Assembly: GCA_934339005.1 (NCBI GenBank)
Contig: CAKRHR010000031.1
Span: 1 to 31,565 of the forward strand
Length of the DNA stretch: 31,565 nucleotides
Direction: 5' to 3'
From: an uncultured Catenibacillus sp.
GTDB taxonomy: Bacteria > Bacillota > Clostridia > Lachnospirales > Lachnospiraceae
Shown here: in pieces, positions 23,801-31,552 of the stretch
Layout of the letters: each line of letters opens with the position of its first letter
Numbering within the stretch: position 1 is the stretch's first letter
Translations under genes and position numbers: made by a program
Notes under the pieces: model-generated
What the model was told of the DNA's origin: nothing
Seen by the model: only the letters and a program-made list of their open reading frames with translations
Databases searched by the model: none

Positions 23801-25354
23801 ATGGAAAAACATAGTTTAAAAGATTACAAAGCCATGCTTGAAGCTCATGAAATGCTTGTTTCTGACAATCTTTGCGGGCAGGAAGATACAGAAGTTACAG
23901 ATGTGACTTATAATTCAAAGGAAGCAGTTCCTGGGACATTGTTTATTTGTAAGGGTGCGACATTTAAAAAGGCGTATCTTGAGATGGCACTTGAGGCGGG
24001 GGCAGTTGGCTATGTGAGTGATATCGATTATGAAGTCGATGCACCGAAGCTGATTGTTAAAAATATTCGTGAAGCGATGCCGAAGCTGGTTGATTTTTAT
24101 TTTAATCAGATTTGGAAAAAGCTGAATTTAATCGGTTTGACAGGTACAAAAGGTAAGTCGACAACGGTTTATTTTATCAAAGCGATTCTGGATGATTATT
24201 TAACCGCATCCGGGCAGCCGGACAGTGCAGTTTTATCTTCAATTCGCACATATGATGGTGTGATTGATGAAGTATCTCACCTGACAACACCGGAGGCGGT
24301 TGAACTGCATAAGCATTTTGCAAGAGCGGTTGGCTGTGGCATGAAGTTTATGGAGATGGAAGTATCCAGTCAGGCGTTAAAATACAATCGTGTGGATGAT
24401 ATTATGTTTGATGTTGGTGTCTTTTTAAATATTTCTGAGGATCACGTAAGTCCGAAAGAACATCCAAGTTTTGAAGATTATTTTCACTCCAAATTAAGAA
24501 TGTTTAAACAGACAAAGACAGCATGTATTAATCTGGAATCCGATCATTTGGATGAGATTATGGCAGCGGCGAAAGATTGCGAACGTATCATTACATTTGG
24601 TCTTCATCCGGAAGCGGATATTTATGGTTACAATATTCATAAAGAAGAAGCTGATACAGTATTTAATATTCGCTGTGACCGATTTGATATGGAGTTTCGT
24701 TTGTCAATTCCGGGATTCTTTAATGTGGAAAATGCGTTGGCAGCCGTTGCGGCGCTGTATATCTATGATATTCCGGTTGAGCATGTATTTACTGGTTTGC
24801 ACAGAGCACATCCAAGCGGACGTATGGAGATGTATACGACAGAAGACCGCAAGATTATTGCCATTGCGGATTTTGCGCATAACAAATTAAGTTTTGAAAA
24901 GCTTTTTGGTGCGATGAAAGAGGAATATCCGGGATATAAGATTGTTTCTTTCTTCGGTTGCCCAGGGGGCAAGGCATTATTGCGGCGTGAGGCGATGTCC
25001 AAAGTGGCGGCTGCTTATTCTGATAAAGTGTATATTGTAGCAGATGATCCGGGACCGGAAGCCTTTGAAGATATTGCGGCAGAACTCGAATCTTATATCA
25101 AACCGACAGGTGTGGATTATGAGGTTATTGAGAGCCGTATTGAAGCCATTGAGAAAGCTTTTAATGCAGTGACAGAGCCAACAATTCTGATTATGGCAGG
25201 TAAGGGCAATGATGAATTTATTACCTATGGTAATAAGTATATTCCCTGTGAATCAGATGGACAGTGTGCAGTGCGCCTGATTCGTGCATATGATGAAACG
25301 CACAGAGATGATAAAAATACACAAAATATAAAAGTAAACAGAAAAGAAATTTAA
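23801..25354 (+). CDS. Mur ligase, MurE-type paralogue (Lys-type-like)
   Basis: 517 aa, three-domain Mur ligase that adds an amino acid to a peptide or UDP-MurNAc-peptide acceptor with ATP. N-terminal DVTYNSKEAVPGTLFICKGATFKKAYL and P-loop GTKGKSTT (115-122) resemble streptococcal L-lysine MurE. Also seen are HPSFEDY (221-227) with the probable carbamylated lysine K231, HPSGRMEM (337-344) and DDPG (415-418), where diaminopimelate-adding MurE has DNPR. The sequence therefore argues against meso-diaminopimelate as substrate. GGAGG (23787-23791) supports ATG 23801. It could be the housekeeping MurE or a second specialised ligase; pairing with the ATP-grasp gene favours the latter. Confidence 0.9.
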   Translation: MEKHSLKDYKAMLEAHEMLVSDNLCGQEDTEVTDVTYNSKEAVPGTLFICKGATFKKAYLEMALEAGAVGYVSDIDYEVDAPKLIVKNIREAMPKLVDFYFNQIWKKLNLIGLTGTKGKSTTVYFIKAILDDYLTASGQPDSAVLSSIRTYDGVIDEVSHLTTPEAVELHKHFARAVGCGMKFMEMEVSSQALKYNRVDDIMFDVGVFLNISEDHVSPKEHPSFEDYFHSKLRMFKQTKTACINLESDHLDEIMAAAKDCERIITFGLHPEADIYGYNIHKEEADTVFNIRCDRFDMEFRLSIPGFFNVENALAAVAALYIYDIPVEHVFTGLHRAHPSGRMEMYTTEDRKIIAIADFAHNKLSFEKLFGAMKEEYPGYKIVSFFGCPGGKALLRREAMSKVAAAYSDKVYIVADDPGPEAFEDIAAELESYIKPTGVDYEVIESRIEAIEKAFNAVTEPTILIMAGKGNDEFITYGNKYIPCESDGQCAVRLIRAYDETHRDDKNTQNIKVNRKEI

Positions 25355-25362
25355 AATTAGAA

Positions 25363-26823
25363 ATGACATTATATAAAGAAAAACAAATACACAATTTATA
25401 TGAGCGTCTGAAATTATATGGCCAGAGCGATATTTATCCGTTTCATATGCCGGGGCATAAGCGTAATCCTGAATTTCTGGATTTTGGACAGACGGTGAAG
25501 ATGGATATTACAGAAATTGATGGTTTTGATAATATGCATCATGCCCAGGGCATCATTGACGAAGCGCAAAAGCGGGCGGCAGGACTTTATGGAGCTGATG
25601 AAACCTGGTTTCTGGTGAATGGCAGTTCATGTGGCTTAATTGCTGCAATTCTTGGAAGCTGTGAGAGTGGCGGAAGGATTTTGATGGCGCGTAATTGTCA
25701 TAAATCCGTGTATAATGCCGTAGAGATGGGAAATTTACAGCCGGTTTATATTTATCCACAGCTCGTAAAACCACTTGGTATTTATGGCAGCGTCCAGCCA
25801 GAGCAGGTTGAAGAACTGCTTGAACGATATGCAGATATTCAGGCGGTAATTATTACTTCGCCAACATATGAAGGTATTGTATCCGATATTGCTGCAATTT
25901 CTGAGATAGTGCACCGGTATCATATACCACTCATTGTAGATGAAGCGCATGGTGCACATTTTGGGTTTTCAAAGGCATTTCCCCAGACTGCAGTACGATG
26001 TGGTGCAGATGTGGTTGTGCAGAGCGCACACAAGACATTGCCGTCATTGACGCAGACATCGCTGATTCATTTAAATGGTGATATTTGTCACCGGAAAAAA
26101 ATCCGAAAATATTATGATTTTTTACAGACAACGAGCCCATCATATATTATGATGGCATCGTTAGACCATTGTATGATATTGTTAGAGCAAAACAGCTCAC
26201 GATATTTTGACAAATATCAGCAAATGCTGACAGATTTTTTGAAAAAATGCAGAAAATTTAAGCATTTACATATCCTTGAAGCGTCAGATATGGCTCAAAA
26301 TAATATTTTTGATTTTGATATGTCGAAAATTGTTATTTACAGTCAGTCAGTCTGTGCTTGTGGAAAATGGATTTATAGTATATTATTAAATAGGTATCAT
26401 ATTCAGTTAGAGATGGCGGCTAGAGATGATGCACTGGCAATGACAAGTTTTTGTGATACACAGGATGGATTTGACCGATTGTATATGGCACTTCTTGAGA
26501 TAGACAGTATGTCTGAGTGGCAGACTGGTGCATTTGAGAAGTATGATATGCCTGATTCGATGAATTTTTCGGGAATTTGTCCGAAGGTATGTTGTGGAGA
26601 GGCGACAGAGATGCCTTTTGAGGCGGTCGATTATGAACAGTCCTGTGGCAGGTTGTCTGCTGAATATGCATATATATATCCACCGGGCGTGCCGTTTTTA
26701 GTGCCGGGAGAGCAGATTACAGAAACGCATCTTGAACTGATGCGCAGCTATAAGGCATCGGGGTTTGAGATTGAAGGACCGGAGGACGCAGCACTACAGA
26801 AGCTGAATGTGTTAAAGCGTTGA
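25363..26823 (+). CDS. Orn/Lys/Arg decarboxylase-family PLP enzyme (YaaO-like)
   Basis: 486 aa, fold-type I PLP enzyme of the basic amino-acid decarboxylase family, short form without the N-terminal wing domain of E. coli enzymes. It begins with YPFHMPGHKRNPEF, a family signature; FLVNGSSCGLIAAIL binds PLP phosphate; DEAHGAH holds D193 for the pyridine nitrogen; QSAHKTLPSLTQT holds the Schiff-base lysine K224. The C-terminal PPGVPFLVPGE motif is also typical. The substrate cannot be decided. No clear ribosome site precedes the ATG, only 8 bp after the previous stop, so translation is probably coupled. B. subtilis has yaaO at the same position near holB. Confidence 0.92.
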   Translation: MTLYKEKQIHNLYERLKLYGQSDIYPFHMPGHKRNPEFLDFGQTVKMDITEIDGFDNMHHAQGIIDEAQKRAAGLYGADETWFLVNGSSCGLIAAILGSCESGGRILMARNCHKSVYNAVEMGNLQPVYIYPQLVKPLGIYGSVQPEQVEELLERYADIQAVIITSPTYEGIVSDIAAISEIVHRYHIPLIVDEAHGAHFGFSKAFPQTAVRCGADVVVQSAHKTLPSLTQTSLIHLNGDICHRKKIRKYYDFLQTTSPSYIMMASLDHCMILLEQNSSRYFDKYQQMLTDFLKKCRKFKHLHILEASDMAQNNIFDFDMSKIVIYSQSVCACGKWIYSILLNRYHIQLEMAARDDALAMTSFCDTQDGFDRLYMALLEIDSMSEWQTGAFEKYDMPDSMNFSGICPKVCCGEATEMPFEAVDYEQSCGRLSAEYAYIYPPGVPFLVPGEQITETHLELMRSYKASGFEIEGPEDAALQKLNVLKR

Positions 26824-26837
26824 ATGAACATTAAGCA

Positions 26838-26883
26838 TTACTGCTTCACAGGCATTTTCTGAACTGAAAAATTCGTGTGATAA
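26838..26883. repeat. Dispersed intergenic repeat, copy A
   Basis: About 46 bp beginning TTACTGCTTCACAGG and including CTGAACTGAAAAATTCGTGTGAT, after the decarboxylase-like gene. A second copy lies at 29539-29585. TTC..CAG and CTGAA parts can form a short hairpin. Confidence 0.65.
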
Positions 26884-26960
26884 AGATATTTGAAGACAAA
26901 ACTTTTATTATCGTCAATGATAGGCATAAAGGATATTATAAAAACGAAAGTGTGGGAATT

Positions 26961-27548
26961 ATGGCAAAACTTTTTTGTATGATGGGTAAAAGTGCATCCG
27001 GCAAGGATACAATTTATAAAAGATTAATCAGTGATGCTTCACTGGGACTTCATACGGTAATTCCTTACACGACCCGACCTATCCGTTCAGGGGAGGCAGA
27101 GGGTGTCGAATATTGGTTTGTGAATGAAGCACAGTTTGCCGACTATAAGGCAGCCGGAAAGATTATTGAAGACCGTGTGTATCAGACGATATATGGTCCA
27201 TGGCGATATTTTATGGTGGACGATGGTCAGATTGATTTTTCAAAAGGTCATTTTATTGTTATTGGCACACTTGAGTCTTACAACATGATACGGGCGTATT
27301 ATGGCGATGACAGAGTTGTACCGATTTATATAGATGTGGAGGATGGTTTAAGACTGTCCAGGGCATTAGAGCGGGAACGGCAGCAGAATCAGCCGAAATA
27401 TGCTGAATTGTGTCGGCGTTTCCTTGCAGACTGCGATGATTTTTCTGAAGAAAAATTAAAAAGCAGTGGCATCAGTCAGATATTTGAGAATGATGAACTG
27501 GAGGCATGTATTGCGCATGTCAAAGCAGCGATTCAGTCTTATGTTTAA
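26961..27548 (+). CDS. Guanylate-kinase-like protein
   Basis: 195 aa, P-loop nucleoside monophosphate kinase. Walker A is GKSASGKD (9-16), slightly different from the usual GPSGAGKS; YTTRPIRSGEAEGVEYWFV is the GMP-binding segment of guanylate kinases; RALERERQQ is the lid-like Arg region. It should convert GMP to GDP, but it is divergent (E after KII in the GMP region, YGPWRYFMV instead of YGT), so another role is possible. ATG 26961 was chosen for GTGGGA before it and because the P-loop then starts at the normal distance; an earlier in-frame GTG lies in the repeat. B. subtilis has tmk at this place. Confidence 0.78.
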   Translation: MAKLFCMMGKSASGKDTIYKRLISDASLGLHTVIPYTTRPIRSGEAEGVEYWFVNEAQFADYKAAGKIIEDRVYQTIYGPWRYFMVDDGQIDFSKGHFIVIGTLESYNMIRAYYGDDRVVPIYIDVEDGLRLSRALERERQQNQPKYAELCRRFLADCDDFSEEKLKSSGISQIFENDELEACIAHVKAAIQSYV

Positions 27549-27575
27549 ATTGTTACTTGAGGAGGAAGCAGGTCT

Positions 27576-28571
27576 ATGGCAACATTTAAGGATGTAATAG
27601 GGCATGAACAGATTATTGAGCATTTAAGCTCTGCGTTAAAGAATGGAAAGATATCCCATGCGTATATATTCAATGGTGACGATGGCGCAGGTAAATCCAT
27701 GATTGCCGGTATATTTGCGAAAGCATTGGAGTGCGAAGCCGGTTATGGTGATGCGTGTGATATGTGTCATTCCTGTCATCAGGCGGATTCTGGTAATCAA
27801 CCGGATATACGTTGGGTGCAGCACAGCAAGCCTAATTCGATTGGTGTTGAAGATATCCGAACTCAGGTGAATGGGGATATGGCGATTAAGCCATACAGCA
27901 GTAAGTATAAGATTTATATTATTGATGATGCACAGAAGCTGACTGTGGAAGCTCAGAATGCCCTGCTTAAGACGATTGAGGAACCGCCTGCTTATGGTAT
28001 AGTGATGCTTTTGACGAATAGTCTGGAGGCACTTTTGCCGACAATTCGTTCCAGATGTATCACGTTGAATCTGAAAGCCGTTGCGTTTGAGGATATTCAG
28101 GCATATCTGATGCGCAAGTATGAAATTCCTGATTATAAAGCGCGTGTATGTGCAGCTTTTGCACAGGGTAGCATCGGCAAAGCGATTCGTATGGCAACTT
28201 CTCCGGACTTTAATGAGCTTCAGGAGGATTTGCTGCGTATATTAAAGCATGTCGATGACATGGAAGTTTATGAGATTATGGATGCGGTGAAGAACCTGTC
28301 CGAGCATAAAGTGAAAGCAGATATTTATGATATTATTGATATGATGAGCGTATGGTATAGAGATGTACTTATGCTTAAGATTACAAAGGATATGAATCTG
28401 CTTGTATATCGAGAGGAATACAGAGCATTGAACGAACGCGCCAAGAAGTCTTCTTTTGACGGTCTGGATACGATTATCCAGGGATTTGAAAAGGCCAAAG
28501 TAAGACTGAGAGCAAATGTCAACTTTGATGTGGCGGTGGAATTGATGCTGTTGACAATAAAGGAGAACTAG
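27576..28571 (+). CDS. holB: DNA polymerase III subunit delta'
   Basis: Clamp-loader subunit, 331 aa. It starts MATFKDVIGHEQIIEHLSSALKNGKISHAYIFNGDDGAGKSMIAG, with a P-loop GDDGAGKS at about 34-41, a four-cysteine zinc module (CEAGYGDACDMCHSC, about 53-67), IIDDAQKLTVEAQNALLKTIEEPP (Walker B region) and SRC, as in DnaX paralogues. The DnaX partner is encoded in the same window. GAGGAGG lies before the ATG. The stop overlaps the ribosome site of ricT, whose ATG follows after one base. Confidence 0.94.
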   Translation: MATFKDVIGHEQIIEHLSSALKNGKISHAYIFNGDDGAGKSMIAGIFAKALECEAGYGDACDMCHSCHQADSGNQPDIRWVQHSKPNSIGVEDIRTQVNGDMAIKPYSSKYKIYIIDDAQKLTVEAQNALLKTIEEPPAYGIVMLLTNSLEALLPTIRSRCITLNLKAVAFEDIQAYLMRKYEIPDYKARVCAAFAQGSIGKAIRMATSPDFNELQEDLLRILKHVDDMEVYEIMDAVKNLSEHKVKADIYDIIDMMSVWYRDVLMLKITKDMNLLVYREEYRALNERAKKSSFDGLDTIIQGFEKAKVRLRANVNFDVAVELMLLTIKEN

Positions 28572-28572
28572 A

Positions 28573-29481
28573 ATGGTAAATGTAATTGGTGTCCGTTTCA
28601 GACGGGCTGGAAAGATATATTATTTTGACCCATTGGATTATGATATTGAAGTAGGACAGAATGTGATTGTAGAAACAGCTAGAGGTGTTGAATACGGTCA
28701 TGTGCTGATTGGAAAACGTTCTGTAGAGGATACATCTGTTGTTCAGCCGTTAAAAGCTGTCATCCGTGTGGCAACACCTGAGGATGATGAGATTGCAGAG
28801 AAGAATAAAGAGAAAGAAAAAGAAGCTTTTAAGATTTGTGTGGAAAAGATTGCCAAACATCAGCTTCAGATGAAGTTAATTGACGTAGAATACACATTTG
28901 ACAACAATAAAGTCCTGTTTTACTTCACTGCGGATGGACGAATTGACTTCCGTGAGCTTGTTAAGGATCTTGCAAGTGTATTTAAGACACGTATTGAGTT
29001 GAGACAGATTGGTGTTCGCGATGAAACCAAGTTAAGAGGTGGTGTTGGTATTTGCGGCAGATGTCTGTGTTGTCATTCGCATCTGTCTGAGTTTGTACCG
29101 GTATCTATTAAGATGGCAAAGGAACAGAATCTGTCATTGAATCCGACAAAAATTTCAGGTGTATGCGGTCGTCTGATGTGTTGTCTGAAGAATGAATATG
29201 AAACTTATGAATACTTAAACAGCAGATTGCCAAATGTCGGTGATAATGTAACGACAGATGATGGTTATCGTGGTGAAGTTTCAAATGTGAATGTGCTTCG
29301 TCAGTTAGTGAAGGTTATTATCACTGAAGAAAGTGGTGAGAAGGATATTCGTGAGTATAAAGTGAAGCAGTTGAAGTTCAAGCCAAGACGCCGTAACAAT
29401 AAAGAACATTTGAATATTTCAGCGGAAGAGATGCGTGAACTTTCCAAATTGGAAAAGGATAATGGTTCTTCTGTATTTTAA
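28573..29481 (+). CDS. ricT: PSP1-domain protein RicT (YaaT)
   Basis: 302 aa. RicT is part of the RicA-RicF-RicT complex that in Bacillus affects RNA processing by RNase Y, sporulation and competence, and binds Fe-S clusters. The PSP1 domain covers about 60-150; conserved cysteines are present in GICGRCLCCHSHLSEF and GVCGRLMCCLKNEYETY (about 157-213), with a basic C-terminal tail. AAGGAG in the last codons of holB serves as ribosome site. RicA and RicF homologues are not in the window. Confidence 0.94.
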   Translation: MVNVIGVRFRRAGKIYYFDPLDYDIEVGQNVIVETARGVEYGHVLIGKRSVEDTSVVQPLKAVIRVATPEDDEIAEKNKEKEKEAFKICVEKIAKHQLQMKLIDVEYTFDNNKVLFYFTADGRIDFRELVKDLASVFKTRIELRQIGVRDETKLRGGVGICGRCLCCHSHLSEFVPVSIKMAKEQNLSLNPTKISGVCGRLMCCLKNEYETYEYLNSRLPNVGDNVTTDDGYRGEVSNVNVLRQLVKVIITEESGEKDIREYKVKQLKFKPRRRNNKEHLNISAEEMRELSKLEKDNGSSVF

Positions 29482-29538
29482 GTCAGTGATTAAGTTAATG
29501 AATTTTGAGTAAATAAGTGTTACGAAGAAAATAACAGG

Positions 29539-29585
29539 TTACTGTTCACAGGTAGAAATTTCCTGAACTGAAAATTCGTATGATA
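29539..29585. repeat. Dispersed intergenic repeat, copy B
   Basis: About 47 bp beginning TTACTGTTCACAGG and including CCTGAACTGAAAATTCGTATGAT; it aligns with copy A at 26838-26883 with a few small gaps. CAGG and CCTG flank a 9-nt loop, giving a small hairpin. It lies between ricT and the methyltransferase gene. Confidence 0.65.
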
Positions 29586-29683
29586 CAGTAGTGATAAAAA
29601 TAAGTTAAAGCCAAAGGATGAATACAAGTACAGGGATTTATTCTTTGGCTTGCTTTGTATATTTGGAGAAAGATATAAAGAAT

Positions 29684-30421
29684 ATGGATGTTGAATTAAA
29701 AGCGTTTGAGCGTGTAGATGATTTGGAGAGAAATGGTTATCATATCATTCAGAGTCCCAATAAATTTTGTTTTGGTATGGATGCGGTGTTGCTTTCAGGT
29801 TTCGCCAAAGCGTATAAGAAGGAAAAAGTAATTGACCTTGGTACAGGTACAGGGATTATCCCGATTTTGATGAGTGCCAAGACTCAGGGAAAGCATTTTA
29901 CAGGACTTGAGATTCAGGCGGAAAGTGCAGATATGGCAAGACGCAGTGTGGTTTTGAATAATCTTGAGGAGAAAATTGATATTGTCGAGGGCGATATATG
30001 TCAGGCCTCTCATATATTTGGTAAAGGACAATTTCAAGTGGTGACGAGCAATCCGCCGTATATGACAGATATGCATGGCCTGAAGAATCCTGAGGCGCCT
30101 AAAGCTATTGCAAGACATGAGGTGCTGTGCACATTAGAGGATGTTGTCAGAGAAGCAGCTGCGCTTTTAGAGCCAGGCGGTCGTTTCTATATGGTGCATC
30201 GGCCATTTCGACTGGTTGAGATATTTTCGATGATGACAAAATACAAGTTAGAGCCAAAACGCATGAAGATGGTACATCCGTATGTAGACCGTGAGCCCAA
30301 TATGGTGCTGATTGAGGCAGTCAAAGGTGCAAAATCACGTATTACAGTGGAAGCACCTTTAATCGTCTTTGAAGCACCGGGCGTGTATTCACCGGAAATT
30401 ACAGAGATTTATGGATATTAA
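29684..30421 (+). CDS. tRNA1(Val) (adenine37-N6)-methyltransferase-like protein
   Basis: 245 aa SAM-dependent methyltransferase of the TrmN6/YfiC type (YabB of Bacillus). The N-terminus RVDDLERNGYHIIQSPNKFCFGMDAVLLSGFA is characteristic; motif I is DLGTGTGIIPILM, the acidic strand is FTGLEIQAESADMARRS, and the catalytic NPPY (SNPPYMTD) indicates N6-adenine methylation. Start ATG 29684 is the closest to the family N-terminus; GGAGAAAG is somewhat far upstream, and an in-frame ATG at 29618 would add 22 unusual residues. It sits after holB and ricT, as in B. subtilis. The exact target is inferred from the family. Confidence 0.9.
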   Translation: MDVELKAFERVDDLERNGYHIIQSPNKFCFGMDAVLLSGFAKAYKKEKVIDLGTGTGIIPILMSAKTQGKHFTGLEIQAESADMARRSVVLNNLEEKIDIVEGDICQASHIFGKGQFQVVTSNPPYMTDMHGLKNPEAPKAIARHEVLCTLEDVVREAAALLEPGGRFYMVHRPFRLVEIFSMMTKYKLEPKRMKMVHPYVDREPNMVLIEAVKGAKSRITVEAPLIVFEAPGVYSPEITEIYGY

Positions 30422-30441
30422 AACAAAAACAGACTAAAGAT

Positions 30442-30492
30442 AACCCCGGAAATATACCTGATATAAAAATTAAGTAGAATTTCCGGGGTTTA
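30442..30492. terminator. Hairpin between convergent genes, probable terminator
   Basis: Perfect 12-bp arms AACCCCGGAAAT (30442-30453) and ATTTCCGGGGTT (30479-30490) with a 25-nt loop. The T-tail is short on the plus strand (TTTAG), so efficiency is uncertain. It is placed to end both the trmN6-like gene and the acetyltransferase gene. Confidence 0.7.
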
Positions 30493-30550
30493 GTAAATAT
30501 GCCAATGAGTCTATAAAAAATATGGTTTGTGGCAACTGGGAATATATGAG

Positions 30551-31123
30551 TTATCGTGTAGATTTGGCAGCATCATACTCAGACTTTAATATGCCATAGA
30601 CACATATATCACAAATGTCCTGATTATTTTTGTCGGCAGCGCGGAGTGTGCCTTCATAGGTCATGCCGCATTTTGCCATAACTTTACCGGAATTTGGATT
30701 GTTCACATCATGTCTTGCCTGAATGCGATTTGCACCGAGTTTTTCAAAGCAGAATGGGATGACTGCAGCTAAGGCTTCGGAAGTGATACCCTGATGCCAC
30801 CAGTTTTGTCCGATGCAGTAACCGATTTCGACCATGTCTATATCTTCGTTTGTATGAACAATGCTGATGCTGCCGATGGCTTCGTTGATATCTTTTAAGA
30901 CAATAGCCCACTGGTAGTAATCCGGTTTGGCATAATTGCTTACCCAGTCTGTCAGCAGCATTTTAGTGGTGTCTGCGCTTGTGTGGGTTGGCCATGTCAG
31001 AAATCTGGTGACTGTATCGTTGGATGCCCAGTTCTTGTACATCGCAGGGGTATCATCCACTGTAAAAGGTCTTAGTATTAATCGTTTGGTTTCTAATGTT
31101 TGAGTTCCTGAATGTTTTAACAT
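30551..31123 (-). CDS. GNAT family N-acetyltransferase (RimJ/RimL type)
   Basis: 190 aa acetyl-CoA-dependent acetyltransferase. It begins with ETKRLILRPFTVDDTPAMYKNW, the usual RimJ/RimL-like start; MVEIGYCIGQNWWHQGITSEALAAVIPFCFEKLGANRIQA contains strand 4 and the acetyl-CoA-binding QGxxxEA region; HDVNNPNSGKVMAKCGMTYEGTLR is the typical C-terminal motif. Such enzymes acetylate ribosomal protein N-termini, antibiotics or small amines; the substrate is not evident. AGGAGG precedes the ATG. It is transcribed alone from a promoter at 31323-31351, with a structured leader of about 190 nt. Confidence 0.92.
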   Translation of the reverse strand: MLKHSGTQTLETKRLILRPFTVDDTPAMYKNWASNDTVTRFLTWPTHTSADTTKMLLTDWVSNYAKPDYYQWAIVLKDINEAIGSISIVHTNEDIDMVEIGYCIGQNWWHQGITSEALAAVIPFCFEKLGANRIQARHDVNNPNSGKVMAKCGMTYEGTLRAADKNNQDICDICVYGILKSEYDAAKSTR

Positions 31124-31147
31124 ATGTGCCTCCTGTGATAATGTTTT

Positions 31148-31271
31148 AACTCATTTGTGAGTTGATTGTTTTATTCGAGATACCCTGGGAATAAGAAGAC
31201 AAGACTTCCGGGAAAGATTGATCTTTGGTAAAGAGGAATGTCGTATTTTCTAATTTTGAGGGTATTCGAAT
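31148..31271 (-). other. Structured leader of the acetyltransferase mRNA
   Basis: ATTCGAGATACCCT (31173-31186) and AGGGTATTCGAAT (31259-31271) form a 13-bp closing stem with one bulge. Inside it AAAGATTGATCTTT (31213-31226) is a perfect hairpin, and outside it AACTCA/TGAGTT (31148-31163) forms a hairpin just before the ribosome site. The element lies between promoter and start codon, as a cis-acting RNA would. No known riboswitch family was recognised. Confidence 0.4.
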
Positions 31272-31322
31272 AGTTCGTTACTTCGTGCATACAGAGATAT
31301 GCCTATGAAAGAGTTAGGCAAG

Positions 31323-31351
31323 AGTATAGCACTTGGCATCATTTAATGCAA
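31323..31351 (-). promoter_or_regulatory. Probable promoter of the acetyltransferase gene
   Basis: On the minus strand TTGCAT, a 17-bp spacer and TATACT with an extended TGC in front. The start point would be near 31316, about 190 nt before the gene. Confidence 0.65.
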
Positions 31352-31404
31352 GTATAAAATGAGTGAAAATTGCAGAAATTTAGGAAGAATTGTGTGGCAA
31401 TTTA

Positions 31405-31437
31405 TATACATTAATTAATATACATTAATTAATGTAT
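31405..31437. repeat. Tandem 14-mer and palindrome
   Basis: TATACATTAATTAA occurs twice in exact tandem (31405-31418, 31419-31432), and ATACATTAATTAATGTAT (31420-31437) is a perfect 18-bp palindrome. It could be a regulator-binding site, or merely AT-rich repeat. Confidence 0.6.
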
Positions 31438-31521
31438 GCGGTAATTTATTTTTGATATTTACATTAAAGAAAAAGGCAATGCCCGATATTTGGTTCTTTC
31501 TGAACTTTGGGTATATCAAGA

Positions 31522-31552
31522 AAAAAGCAGGTATGAAAAATATCTGCTTTTT
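31522..31552. terminator. Terminator at the right edge
   Basis: A 13-bp stem (31522-31534 with 31540-31552, one G-T pair) and a 5-nt loop with T-runs on both strands. It most likely serves a gene beyond the window edge; nothing coding was seen between it and 31124. Confidence 0.7.
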
